From the NCBI RefSeq assembly GCF_026686735.1, contig NZ_CP113432.1, positions 3,771,001 to 3,835,000 on the forward strand: a stretch of DNA of 64,000 nucleotides, written 5' to 3'. The notes beneath the pieces were generated by a model. That model saw nothing but the letters and a program-made list of their open reading frames with translations, had not been told where the DNA came from and made no database searches. Positions 17,761-26,747 of this stretch are shown here, one piece after another. The stretch comes from Pseudomonas triclosanedens. GTDB taxonomy: Bacteria; Pseudomonadota; Gammaproteobacteria; Pseudomonadales; Pseudomonadaceae. How positions within the stretch are numbered: position 1 is the stretch's first letter; the number at the start of each line of letters is the position of its first letter. The position numbers were made by a program, and so were the translations under genes.

Positions 17761-17989
17761 TTGGGTCGTTTCCTTCATGGATTGGTTGAAAAGAAACGCC
17801 GCGACTACAGCGTCGGCGAACCGCTCTACGGCAGGGGCTGAGCATAGATGGGCAGCGGGGCCGGACGCTGCCGCGGGCAGGATTTCCGACGAGCGATCGC
17901 TCCGTCCGGCTTACCTTGCGCGCACTGGCGGGGCTGACTAGGGTGAAACCACTCCCGACGCACGCAAGCCGAACTGCCGGAGCCCCATC

Positions 17990-18649
17990 ATGTCCCTCGT
18001 GCTCTACGGTCATCCGTTCTCCTCGTACACGCAGAAGGCCCTTGTCGCGCTCTACGAGAATGGCATTGCCTTCGAGTTCCGCTGCCTCGGGCCGGACAAG
18101 CCGGAGCACACCGACGACTGGCTGCGCCTGTGGCCGCTGGCCAAGTTCCCGCTGCTGCGGGACGGCCAGCGCAGCGTGGTCGAGACCAGCATCATCATCG
18201 AGTACCTGCAACTGGCCTACGGCGGCCCGCAGCGCCTGCTGCCGGACGATCCGATGGCGGCGCTGGACGTGCGCTTCCTCGACCGCTTCTTCGACCTGCA
18301 TGTGATGAGCCCGGTGCAGCATGCGGTCAGCGGCGCGCTGAGCGGCGATGCGATCCGCCGGCGCGACGGCCTGGCGGAAGCGGTGACGAAACTGCAGCTC
18401 GCCTACGCCTGGCTGGAGAGCCATATCGCCGGCAGGACCTGGGCCGCCGGCGAGCACTTCACCCTCGCCGACTGCGCGGCCGCGCCAGCACTGTTCTACG
18501 CCGACTGGACCCACCCCGTCGGCGACGCCTACCCCGGCGTTCGCGCGTACCGCTCGCGCCTGCTGGCCCGCCCGTCGTTCGCCCGTGCGGTGGAAGAGGC
18601 CCGGCCCTATCGCCCGCTGTTCCCGCTGGGAGCACCGGAACGGGACTGA
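17990..18649 (+). CDS. glutathione S-transferase family protein
   Basis: A 219-residue GST. The N-terminal thioredoxin-fold domain reads LVLYGHPFSSYTQKALVALYENGI, with SSYTQK as the likely glutathione-activating stretch, and the Glu-Ser/Thr glutathione contact is in VVETSIIIEYLQ. The helical C-terminal domain carries the conserved Asp in FTLADCAAAPALFYAD. Substrate is unknown. The neighbours are unrelated small enzymes, so context does not help. Confidence 0.9.
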   Translation: MSLVLYGHPFSSYTQKALVALYENGIAFEFRCLGPDKPEHTDDWLRLWPLAKFPLLRDGQRSVVETSIIIEYLQLAYGGPQRLLPDDPMAALDVRFLDRFFDLHVMSPVQHAVSGALSGDAIRRRDGLAEAVTKLQLAYAWLESHIAGRTWAAGEHFTLADCAAAPALFYADWTHPVGDAYPGVRAYRSRLLARPSFARAVEEARPYRPLFPLGAPERD

Positions 18650-18771
18650 CCGCGACGGTGCGGCCTGCGGGCGTCGGGAAGGTCTCTGTCGCGCTGCGCC
18701 AGGGCCATCGTGCTTTGCGTCCTCGCCCACGCTTTGCCAGAATGCGCACCCTTCACGCAGCGACGCCATCC

Positions 18772-19275
18772 ATGACCGACATCCCCATCGAACTGGTCCA
18801 GACCGGCCCCGAACACGCCGAGCTGATCCGCAACCTCTACCAGTACTACGCCTACGACTCGTCGGACTGGGAACAGGAAGACGTGGAGGTCGACGGGCGC
18901 TTCTACGTTCACCAACAGCACCTGGCGCGCTATTGGAGCGAGCCGCAATGGAGCGCCAACCTGATCCTCGCGGACGGTTTCATCGCCGGCTTCCTGCTGA
19001 TCGAGCGCAGCGAACTGGAAGGCGTCGAAGCGCTGGAGCTGGCCGACCTCTTCGTGCTCAGGAAGTATCGCCGGCTGGGCATCGGCCGTGCGCTGGCGAC
19101 CCAGGTGCTGCTTGGCGGCGACACCCCCTGGCTGGTGCGTTTCTATCGCCAGGACAGCGTGGCCCAGGCATTCTGGCGCGCGGTACTGGATGACCTGCCG
19201 CGGCCTGTGCTCAGGGTAGAACCGGGGGACGACTCGCAACTGCTGAGCTACCTGGTGACGACCTCGACCCACTGA
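18772..19275 (+). CDS. GNAT-family N-acetyltransferase
   Basis: A 167-residue acetyltransferase of the GNAT fold. The acetyl-CoA-binding motif A is visible as LADLFVLRKYRRLGIGRALATQVL (R-R-L-G-I-G-R-A pyrophosphate loop), followed by the beta-alpha element VRFYRQDSVAQAFWRAVL. The acceptor substrate cannot be predicted. An in-frame ATG exists ten codons upstream (18742); neither has a clear ribosome site, so the start is uncertain. Confidence 0.85.
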   Translation: MTDIPIELVQTGPEHAELIRNLYQYYAYDSSDWEQEDVEVDGRFYVHQQHLARYWSEPQWSANLILADGFIAGFLLIERSELEGVEALELADLFVLRKYRRLGIGRALATQVLLGGDTPWLVRFYRQDSVAQAFWRAVLDDLPRPVLRVEPGDDSQLLSYLVTTSTH

Positions 19276-19343
19276 CCTCCCGGGTTGCCGGCGCCGGGCA
19301 ATTCTGCTGGGATGCCGGTATCCCCGCGGCACGAGACACCATC

Positions 19344-19856
19344 ATGGCCTCCTACGAGGAACTCTTCGCCATCGGTGAACGCTTCGAAGCCTTCATCGCC
19401 CACGGCCTGCCGGACGAAATCGCCGGCGCCCGCACGATACAGGCCAGGCTCGCCGAGCCGGGCGTCATCGGCGACACCACCCGCCAGCGCATCGGCAGGA
19501 TAGAGCGACGCTACCACCTGCTGGTGGCCGGCGAGATGTGGTGCCCGGACTGCCAGATCAACGTCACCGTGCTGGATTACCTGCAACGCACCCAGCCACG
19601 TATCGACATGGCGATCATCACCAAGGGCCGCGCCGAGGACGACCTGCGCGAACGGCTGGAACTCGAACGCATCCCGATACCGGTGGTGGCCGTACTGGAC
19701 GAGCGCTTCCAACTGGTCGGCCGCTTCATCGAACGGCCGCAGGTGGTGGTCGCCGGCGGCGACGCGCTGAAGCCGGACTACCGCGCCGGGCTCTACCTGG
19801 AAAGCACCCTGACCGATCTGCTCGACATCCTCGAAGCCGCCGAAGGCCGCGCCTGA
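19344..19856 (+). CDS. thioredoxin-like protein with WCPDC motif
   Basis: A 170-residue cytoplasmic protein of the thioredoxin superfamily. An N-terminal helical region (residues 1-55) precedes MWCPDC at ~68-73, then strands carrying PIPVVAVLDERFQLVGRFIERP, in which the conserved cis-Pro is probably in IPIPVV. No signal peptide is present, so it works in the cytoplasm, perhaps as a thiol reductase. It belongs to a common but little-studied family of thioredoxin-like proteins with an extended N-terminus. Confidence 0.8.
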   Translation: MASYEELFAIGERFEAFIAHGLPDEIAGARTIQARLAEPGVIGDTTRQRIGRIERRYHLLVAGEMWCPDCQINVTVLDYLQRTQPRIDMAIITKGRAEDDLRERLELERIPIPVVAVLDERFQLVGRFIERPQVVVAGGDALKPDYRAGLYLESTLTDLLDILEAAEGRA

Positions 19857-20246
19857 AAGCCCGCACGGAATCAGCCCGTGCTTGTTCGCGACGTCTGGAA
19901 CGCTGGCTCCGGATGCTCACCTGGCGCTGCGCCTTCCTGCCCGATTGATTCGCTGGCGCACGCCCTTCGCCTTGCCCGACGGGGCCTTGAAGAGGCCCTG
20001 AGTCCCTCCGCCCGTCCCGTTCGAGGACAGCCGCCCATCCCCTGCCCCGCCACCCAGTGAACTCCGGCCATCTGCCGGCTGTCTGTCAGCTGTCGGCCCT
20101 CCGGGCGGTTCGCATGGCCCTTGGCCAGTTGGCGCAGGAACGCGCCCCGCACCGTCCGTTGACGTTCGCGTCCACAACAATTCGCCGGGCCGGCGATTCC
20201 GCTCCCGTTCGACGGGTCTGTTTCTATCGCCATGTGAAGATTGCCC
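19857..20246. other. 390-base gap without a supported gene
   Basis: A small hairpin GCACGG/CCGTGC (19863-19868 with 19876-19881) followed by TTGTT lies right after the thioredoxin-like gene and may be its terminator. The remainder holds only short open frames without ribosome sites or recognisable products. Confidence 0.6.
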
Positions 20247-20915
20247 ATGTCCCTATCCCGCCCGTTCGCCCCCCGTGTTACCTCCCTCCGGACCCACGCC
20301 GCCAGTGCCTGCCTGTTCGGCGGTCTGCTGGCGGCCACGATGCCCGCCGTGGCCGAAGAGACGCCCGGCAACACCCGCTGGGTGAACGACAGCCTGACCA
20401 CCTACGTGCGCAGCGGCCCGACCGACGGCTACCGCATCGTCGGCACCCTCGTCTCCGGGCAGAAGGTCGAACTGCTGAAGACCCAGGACGATTACAGCCA
20501 GGTGCGCAGCGAGAACGGCAGCACCGTCTGGCTGCCCAGCCGCGACCTGCAGGACAAGCCCGGCCAGGCCGAACGCCTGCCGCAACTGGAGCAGAAGGTC
20601 ACCGAGCTGACCAGCCAGCTGGCCGGCATCGACGACGCCTGGAAGGCCCGCGTGCAGGGCATGCAGGAAACCCTCGACGCGCGCAGGAAACTCATCGACG
20701 AGCTTCAGGCGGCACGCACCTCCCTCGATAGTGAACTCAGCCAGGCGCGTTCGGAGCTGCGCGCGGCGCAGGCGCAGCTCGGCGATGAGAACAAGCAGGT
20801 GCTGATGCGCTACATGACCTACGGCGGCAGCATCGCCGGCGCCGGCCTGCTGGCTGGCCTGATCCTGCCGACGCTGCTGCGCGTGCGGCGCAAACGTAAC
20901 GACCAGTGGGTCTGA
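20247..20915 (+). CDS. SH3-domain, coiled-coil membrane protein (YgiM type)
   Basis: A 222-residue envelope protein. It has an N-terminal signal sequence ending near MPAVAEE, a bacterial SH3 domain (~residues 40-100: RWVNDSLTTYVRSGPTDGYRIVGTLVSGQKVELL), a coiled coil (~105-190, ending SQARSELRAAQAQLGDEN) and one C-terminal membrane helix (GGSIAGAGLLAGLILPTLL) with a basic tail. This order matches the TIGR04211/YgiM-type SH3 proteins, which sit in the inner membrane facing the periplasm. The SH3 module may bind peptidoglycan. Confidence 0.88.
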   Translation: MSLSRPFAPRVTSLRTHAASACLFGGLLAATMPAVAEETPGNTRWVNDSLTTYVRSGPTDGYRIVGTLVSGQKVELLKTQDDYSQVRSENGSTVWLPSRDLQDKPGQAERLPQLEQKVTELTSQLAGIDDAWKARVQGMQETLDARRKLIDELQAARTSLDSELSQARSELRAAQAQLGDENKQVLMRYMTYGGSIAGAGLLAGLILPTLLRVRRKRNDQWV

Positions 20916-21185
20916 CCATCCGCCGTTCCGGCAAGCGTCAGGCATAGGCCTGATCGGCGCCCACGGGGCAGGCCGCTGGGGCACGTTTCCCAGTGGCTGC
21001 GCCTGGCCGTGGCGGCACGTTCTGCGCCGGCATTGCGGACCAGGCGCCGGAAGCCCGGTGTTGCACACCTCAGCCGCTTGGGCCCGCTGCTACTGACCAG
21101 GTGCTTGCGGCCCACCGCAGCGGGCGGCCCATCCGGGCCGTCCATCGATGGGGTCATGGCACAGGCGATGTCGTCGGGCAGGCCA

Positions 21186-24047
21186 TCAGTAACCGCGCAG
21201 ATCATCCACCGGCATCGCCGGCGGCATGCCGGTGATGTGTTCCAGCGTACGGCTGACGATTCCCAGGGCATTGTCGAAGCAGCCGTGGGACGAATCGATC
21301 CAGGTTTCCGGGCTCTTGCAGGTGAGCACCCGGGGCGCGCTCAGCACCTGGATCCTCCCACCTTTCCTGAGCCCCGCCTTCGCCAGCGCCTGCCGCCAGT
21401 TGCCCAGCGCCTCGCCGGTGGCCGACGAGCCATCCCAGCCGCGATAGCCGGTGTCCAGCACATTCTCCAGGCCGAGGATCGGCGTGCGCAGGTCGCCCTC
21501 CAGGGCGTTGGATACCAGGTACAGCAGCGACTTGCGGTAGATCGCCGCGGTGTTGTCGTCACGCTCGACCTGGTCGGAGAGAATGTCCAGGTACAGTTTC
21601 TTCATCAGCCTGTCGTGGGGCGCGTAGTGGCGGTTGGCGAACTGCACGGTGCAGGCCGGCGCGTAGAGATGGATCGAGGCCACGCACTCGTCGACCCCGC
21701 GCGCCGCCATCGCGTCGATCAGCCAGCCGAGGAAGATCGAGCCGGCGGAATGGCCGACCAGGTGGATTTCCAGGTTCTTGCCCCAGGTTCGTTGCAGGTT
21801 CTGCAAGGCGCTGACCAGCAGGTCGCCGCCGCGCGTGGTGAGGGTGGCGAACTCGGCGTTTTCCTTCATCTCACTCCAGATCGGCCGCGCCAGCGGCCGC
21901 CCGACGGTCGCCTCCAGCAAGCTGTCGGTGGCGTCGGTCAGGGCCTCGCGTACGCCGCCAGCGCGCGCCGGCTCGCTGCGGAAGCGGTCGGCGATGATGT
22001 CGCCGATGGACTCCAGCACGCCGGTCTTCCACACCACGAACAGCGGGTAGCAGCCATTGCCGATGAAGAAGCGCCCCATCGCACGGGCGCGGGTGATCGC
22101 CGCGTCCTCGCTGTTGAGGCCGCCGTGACAGTAGATCACCAGTCGCTTGGTGGCCGAGTCCTGGCTACGCAGCCACTGGTCAGGCAGGGTGCACGCCTGG
22201 AACAGCAGCGTTCGGGTCAGCTCGTCCTGGGTCAGGTAGCGGCTCACCCGGCCATCGTTGCCCAGCACTACGCTGTGTTCGTAGGCAGTCGCTTCGTCCC
22301 ACCACTGACTCTTGTTCGCGCCCGCCCTTGCCGTGCTCTGCTGGCTGCTGGAGGCCAGCCGGCCAAGTACCACGCCCGGCACCCCGAGGGCTGCCACCCA
22401 GGCATCCATCGCGTTGGCCAGCCAGTCGGCATAGGTGAGCACGGCGAACCCGCCGCTGCCCCAGCTCTTGCCCCAGGAGTTCTGCACGATGAAGCCGTCG
22501 CCGTTGAAACCGACCAGGGCGAAGGCATGGCCGTTTTCCTGAGAAGCCCGCCCGTTGAAGGCGATGCGCGGCACCGTGGTGTGATTGATCGATGCCGGCG
22601 TCTTTTTCCCCTTGCCGGTCTTCAGTTCCCAACCGTCATGGGTGAACGCCGATACGTAGATGGCGCCCACTTCCTGGATGGCCGCCTGCAGGTCGGTGAT
22701 CGACTTGACGTCGATGCGGTAGTACACGCCCAGGGTAGTGCGGATCGCGCTGGCGACGTAGCCGAAACGTGGCTGGGTGATGCCTTGCGCCTTGTAGGGC
22801 CAGTCCGTTTCCGGGCATACGCCGTGGTGGAACCAGCCTTTGAGCGCGCCCCGGCAACTGGAGCCTTCGTAGTCTTCGCCGGAATACTCGTCGTAGCGCC
22901 GCGCGAAGTCATACAGCATGCGCGGGCTGACCGGCTGGAAGTTGAACTCCGGTTCGCGGCCCTGCTTGCGCCAGAGCAGGTAGTTGATCACGCAGGCAAG
23001 GCCGAAGCCGGTGCAGGCGCCCTCCTGCCCCTGGTCGAGAATCAGCCCGGCCTTGGTGTAGCGCACCAGGTAGTTGGACAGTTCGGCGCTGCTGGGGTAC
23101 TCCTCCATCAGGCTGACCGGCGGCGGCAGGTAGGGACGGTCGCGCAGGTCCACAGGGTCCTTGCTGGCATTGAGCCTTGGCATCCCGGACGCCGGGCTCG
23201 CGGCGCCGGCACCCGCGCCCACCGCGGGCGGGGGTGGGAGGGCCTGGCTGGCGATCTCGAACACGCTGAAGAAACGATCCAGCCCGTGGCTGCCGCCATT
23301 CACCAGCTTGCGGGCGGCGAGAAAATCCCTCGCCTTGCCGACCAGTCCCTTGGGCAGCACGGCACGCATTTGCTTCGCGCAGTCGGCCAGGAACTGCGCC
23401 AGCAGCGTGGCCGCCACTTCAGGCGCATTGGCGAGGTCCGGCTGGCTGACGATGTCCACGTCGATGACCGCGGCATATTGCGTGTAGTTCGCCCGCCCGG
23501 TCAGTTGCACGAAGCCACGGCCACGGAAGCTCGCGCCATCGCCCTGCTGGATGTTACCCAGGTCCCTACGCCCCTCGTAGGCGCTGAACGATGGCTGCCC
23601 GGCCAGCGTATTGAATTGCGAGGGGAATTCAGAGATCGGCACGAAGCCTTCGGTCTCCGCGCGAATGGTGCCCAGCGCCGCCAGCACCATCGCCCGGCTG
23701 GTCAGACCGGCCACTTCGAGCGCGGCCGCTACATACGGCAGATAGCGGCGGACACTGGAAGGCTTGGCCGTCGGAAACAGCGTCTGCACTTCCGGCAGGC
23801 TGAAGCCGATGCCCTGCAGCGGCAGCAGGTCGAGCAGGCTCAGGCAGTACGCGCCGACCACGCCGTCGGCGATCACCCCGACACCGGACTGCCAGTGCCG
23901 CACCGCCGACTCGGTCTGCGCATCGAACACATCGCCGTTGGCAAGCCCCTCAAACTGCGCGGCGTCCGCGCCCAGTACCTCGGCCAGCCGCTTGCGCAGT
24001 TTGCCGACCGCCGTTCCCTCATGACCCTTGAACAAGAGTGTGTCCAT
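21186..24047 (-). CDS. four-module hydrolase: PG-binding-like, GH19-like, papain-like (C1) and alpha/beta hydrolase
   Basis: A 953-residue protein with four recognisable parts. Residues 1-75 look like a PG_binding_1 module (GTAVGKLRKRLAEVLG; VRHWQSGVGVIADGVVG). Residues ~95-265 are GH19/endolysin-like, with E131 in AETEGF, E140 and GRGFVQLTGRANY (176-188). A Pro/Ala linker (271-290) leads to a C1 papain-like domain (~297-560) with C345 in DQGQEGACTGFG, H507 in ENGHAF and N523 in VQNSWG. The C-terminal ~630-953 is an alpha/beta hydrolase with S767 in GHSAGS and a likely H921 in SSHGCF. No signal peptide or membrane helix is present. GGGAG lies eight bases before the ATG. All three catalytic centres look intact. 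Nothing adjacent resembles an immunity, VgrG or PAAR gene. Confidence 0.85.
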   Translation of the reverse strand: MDTLLFKGHEGTAVGKLRKRLAEVLGADAAQFEGLANGDVFDAQTESAVRHWQSGVGVIADGVVGAYCLSLLDLLPLQGIGFSLPEVQTLFPTAKPSSVRRYLPYVAAALEVAGLTSRAMVLAALGTIRAETEGFVPISEFPSQFNTLAGQPSFSAYEGRRDLGNIQQGDGASFRGRGFVQLTGRANYTQYAAVIDVDIVSQPDLANAPEVAATLLAQFLADCAKQMRAVLPKGLVGKARDFLAARKLVNGGSHGLDRFFSVFEIASQALPPPPAVGAGAGAASPASGMPRLNASKDPVDLRDRPYLPPPVSLMEEYPSSAELSNYLVRYTKAGLILDQGQEGACTGFGLACVINYLLWRKQGREPEFNFQPVSPRMLYDFARRYDEYSGEDYEGSSCRGALKGWFHHGVCPETDWPYKAQGITQPRFGYVASAIRTTLGVYYRIDVKSITDLQAAIQEVGAIYVSAFTHDGWELKTGKGKKTPASINHTTVPRIAFNGRASQENGHAFALVGFNGDGFIVQNSWGKSWGSGGFAVLTYADWLANAMDAWVAALGVPGVVLGRLASSSQQSTARAGANKSQWWDEATAYEHSVVLGNDGRVSRYLTQDELTRTLLFQACTLPDQWLRSQDSATKRLVIYCHGGLNSEDAAITRARAMGRFFIGNGCYPLFVVWKTGVLESIGDIIADRFRSEPARAGGVREALTDATDSLLEATVGRPLARPIWSEMKENAEFATLTTRGGDLLVSALQNLQRTWGKNLEIHLVGHSAGSIFLGWLIDAMAARGVDECVASIHLYAPACTVQFANRHYAPHDRLMKKLYLDILSDQVERDDNTAAIYRKSLLYLVSNALEGDLRTPILGLENVLDTGYRGWDGSSATGEALGNWRQALAKAGLRKGGRIQVLSAPRVLTCKSPETWIDSSHGCFDNALGIVSRTLEHITGMPPAMPVDDLRGY

Positions 24048-24286
24048 GATGCCGTCTCCCGCTGTCCGCCGATGATTTGCGATGCAACACGGCACGTTGC
24101 CCACAGAAAGCCCATCGACCGACAACCCAGACACACGGCCACACCGTTCCACGAGAGCAGCATGCTCCGGGGCACCCGCCCCGTTCCTGTAACCACGTGC
24201 GCCTCCCTGGCTGCCCGGCGCCACGCGGTCTTGAGTTGAACTATAGTCCGGCCGCCGCCACTACCGCCGACACCCGGACGGACGTG

Positions 24287-24787
24287 TCAGCCGCCGGCGT
24301 GCGCACGCTCCAGGGCGGCCATGTCGAGCTTTTTCATGGTGAACAGCGCCTGCATGGCGCGCGCGGATTTCTGCGCATCCGGGCCGGCCACCAGGTCGCC
24401 CAGATGACGCGGCACGATCTGCCAGGACACCCCGAAGCGGTCCTTCAGCCAGCCGCACATCTGCGCTTCCTCCGGGCCGCCGGCGGATAGCCGGTCCCAG
24501 TAGTGGTCGATCTCCGCCTGACTATCGCAACTGACTATCAGCGAGATGGCCTCACTGAACACGAACGCCGGCCCGCCGTTGAGCGCCAGGAAGTTCTGGC
24601 CATCCAGCTCGAAGGCCACGGTCAGCACCGAACCAGGCTCCTTGCCGTGATGCTCGCGGCCCATCTCGCTGTAGTGGGCGACGCTGCCGATGCGCGAATT
24701 GGGAAAGATGCCGGTGTAGAACGTCGCGGCCTCTTCGGCCTGGTGATCGAACCACAGGCAGGGACTGATGCGTTGCAGGCTGGGCAT
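24287..24787 (-). CDS. PhnB-like VOC protein (3-demethylubiquinone-9 methyltransferase-like fold)
   Basis: A 166-residue VOC-superfamily protein of the PhnB / '3-dmu-9_3-mt' group. The family signature is visible as ISPCLWFDHQAEEAATFYTGIFPNSRIG, GKEPGSVLTVAFELDGQNFLALNGG and WLKDRFGVSWQIVP. AGGAG stands before the chosen ATG; the longer open frame upstream is not coding. Despite the family name these proteins are not methyltransferases, and their substrates are generally unknown. Confidence 0.88.
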   Translation of the reverse strand: MPSLQRISPCLWFDHQAEEAATFYTGIFPNSRIGSVAHYSEMGREHHGKEPGSVLTVAFELDGQNFLALNGGPAFVFSEAISLIVSCDSQAEIDHYWDRLSAGGPEEAQMCGWLKDRFGVSWQIVPRHLGDLVAGPDAQKSARAMQALFTMKKLDMAALERAHAGG

Positions 24788-25046
24788 GGCGATTCTCCTG
24801 TTCCTCGCGCGGCCGACAGGGCCGACGTACGGACTGGTCGTTCCGGCGCCGGCGCAATCGACAAGTCTAGGCGCCCGCCCGGCGCCATCCGGACGACCGG
24901 TCGAACGGTGCCCTGGCAGCAAACCGACGCCAACTGTCCGTTTTCGCTCCCTGCCGCCGATTGCTGCCACCGGAGCGCGGATTTCCAATACAGGGGTACG
25001 CGGCGAGGGCCCCGCCGTATCACAAGGCACACACCTGGAGATAACC

Positions 25047-25688
25047 ATGAGCCTCGACCTGAACGGCGTGAAAGTTCCCGACAGCACCCTCGCCCGCGCC
25101 ATCACCGAGATGGTCCGCGATAACGCCACCCCGCTGCTCTTCCACCACTCATCGCGGGTCTACTACTGGGGCGCGCTGACCGGCGCGCGCAAGGGGCTGG
25201 AGTACGACGCCGAGCTGCTCTATGCCGGCGCCATGTTCCACGACATGGGCCTGATGCCGCGTTATTGCAGCCAGTGCGAACGTTTCGAAGTGGACGGTGC
25301 GGACTGCGCCGCCGAGTTCCTGCGCAGCCACGGTATCGCCGAAAACGACATCGAGACGGTGTGGACGGCCATCGCCCTGCACACCACGCCCGGTATCCCG
25401 CAGCATATGAAAGCGGAGATCGCGCTGGTCACCGCCGGAGTGGAGATGGACGTGCTGGGCATCGCCTACGAGCAGTTCACCGACGCACAGCGCAGCGCCG
25501 TGGTGAATGCCCATCCCCGTGGCGGGCAGTTCAAGCAGGACATCCTGCAAGCCTTCTACGACGGCATCAAAGGCAAGCCGGAAACCACCTTCGGCAACGT
25601 CAAGGCCGACGTGCTGGCCATGAAGGACCCGAACTTCGTGCGCGGCAACTTCTGCGAGGTGATCCTCGCTTCCGACTGGGCAAGCTAA
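25047..25688 (+). CDS. HD-domain phosphohydrolase-like protein
   Basis: A 213-residue HD-superfamily protein. Metal ligands are suggested by LLFHHSSRVYYWG (first His), the central GAMFHDMGL (His-Asp pair), and later IALHTTPGIP. The layout is close to the cyanamide-hydratase-like HD group. The reaction is unknown. GGAG precedes the ATG. Its last four bases overlap the end of the convergent LysR gene. Confidence 0.82.
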   Translation: MSLDLNGVKVPDSTLARAITEMVRDNATPLLFHHSSRVYYWGALTGARKGLEYDAELLYAGAMFHDMGLMPRYCSQCERFEVDGADCAAEFLRSHGIAENDIETVWTAIALHTTPGIPQHMKAEIALVTAGVEMDVLGIAYEQFTDAQRSAVVNAHPRGGQFKQDILQAFYDGIKGKPETTFGNVKADVLAMKDPNFVRGNFCEVILASDWAS

Positions 25689-26614
25689 TCCTTCGGCACG
25701 ATGGGCGTGCCCAGTACACCGGGTTCGCCCAGCAACTGCCCCAGCCACTGCATGAACACCCGAACCCGACGCGGCAGGCGGCGATGGGCATATAGCAGCG
25801 AGATCTCCATCGGCGGCAGCGGCACATCCGCCAGCACCTGAACCAGCCGCCCCGCCTGCAGGTCGTCGAGCACGCCGTGCACCGGCACCTGGATCAGCCC
25901 AAGCCCGCCCATTGCCGCACTTTCGTAGGCCTCGGCATTGTTCACCGACAGCGCTCCGCTCATCGGCTGGTAACGGGTTTCACCCTGCAGCAGATACTCG
26001 AAGCCGGACGGACGCGCGCCAAGCACGCTGACGTAGTGGATCAGCCGGTGCCCGGCCAGGTCGTCCAGGGTCTCCGGCACGCCATGCTCAGCGAGATAGC
26101 CGGGGCTCGCGCACGTCACCTGGGGAAACTGCCCCAGGCTGCGCGCGACTACCGAGGCATCGTTGACCGCACCGACCCGCACCACACAATCGAAGCCCTC
26201 GCGCACCAGGTCGACGCGCCGGTCGGTGCAGCTCACCTCCAGCTCCAGCGCCGGGTGTCGCGCCAGGAAATCGCCCAGGCGCGGCATCACCAGCTTGCGC
26301 GCCATCACTGTCGGCATGTCCACCCGCAGCCGACCGCCCAGCGCCTCGTCGTGCCGGCGGAACAGCCCCTGCAACTCATCCATTTGCGCGAGCAGTTCCT
26401 TGCCGCGCTCGTACAGCACCAGGCCGTCCTGGGTCGTCGTGACCTTGCGCGTGGTGCGCTGCAACAGGCGGGTGCCAAGCAGCTCCTCAAGGCTCTGGAT
26501 GTGCTCGGAAACGGTGGAGCGCGGCAGCCCGAGCTGTTCGCCGGCCTGGGTGAAGCTGGCCAGCTCGGTGACGCGGACGAAGGTGCGCAGAAGGTCGGGC
26601 CTGATCATGGTCAT
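25685..26614 (-). CDS. LysR-family transcriptional regulator
   Basis: A 309-residue LysR regulator. The N-terminal winged helix-turn-helix reads LRTFVRVTELASFTQAGEQLGLPRSTVSEHIQSLEELLGTRLLQRTTRK, followed by a type-2 periplasmic-binding-like effector domain from about residue 90. Two in-frame ATGs (26614 and 26608) start equally well. It is divergent from an SDR gene, with a 133-base shared promoter holding an 8-bp inverted repeat, so it most likely controls that gene and itself. Confidence 0.92.
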   Translation of the reverse strand: MTMIRPDLLRTFVRVTELASFTQAGEQLGLPRSTVSEHIQSLEELLGTRLLQRTTRKVTTTQDGLVLYERGKELLAQMDELQGLFRRHDEALGGRLRVDMPTVMARKLVMPRLGDFLARHPALELEVSCTDRRVDLVREGFDCVVRVGAVNDASVVARSLGQFPQVTCASPGYLAEHGVPETLDDLAGHRLIHYVSVLGARPSGFEYLLQGETRYQPMSGALSVNNAEAYESAAMGGLGLIQVPVHGVLDDLQAGRLVQVLADVPLPPMEISLLYAHRRLPRRVRVFMQWLGQLLGEPGVLGTPIVPKD

Positions 26615-26645
26615 GGGTCTTTACTGGGCGAAATCGTGGGAGCCA

Positions 26646-26710
26646 ATTGTTCGGCTGTCCCGACCAGTATTTCCGAATTTTGCAGATTTATCACAGATCA
26701 ATCGAACAAT
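26646..26710. promoter_or_regulatory. candidate LysR operator in the lysR-SDR intergenic region
   Basis: ATTGTTCG (26646-26653) and its exact reverse complement CGAACAAT (26703-26710) lie near the two gene starts. The 49-base spacing, close to five helical turns, would place two half-sites on one face of the helix. No reporter or binding data are available. Confidence 0.4.
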
Positions 26711-26747
26711 AAGCTCTCATCCAACCCCACCCACCAGGAGCTACACC

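Noticed and set aside
21186..24047. Type VI or contact-dependent toxin with immunity gene
   Set aside because: The protein could be a toxin, but no VgrG, PAAR, Hcp, adaptor or small immunity-like frame is next to it, so I report only its domain content.
21009..24239. 1076-codon plus-strand frame opposite the four-module hydrolase
   Set aside because: Composition is low-complexity Arg/Ala/Gly/His, no domain is visible, and the minus-strand frame carries several intact catalytic motifs with a good ribosome site.
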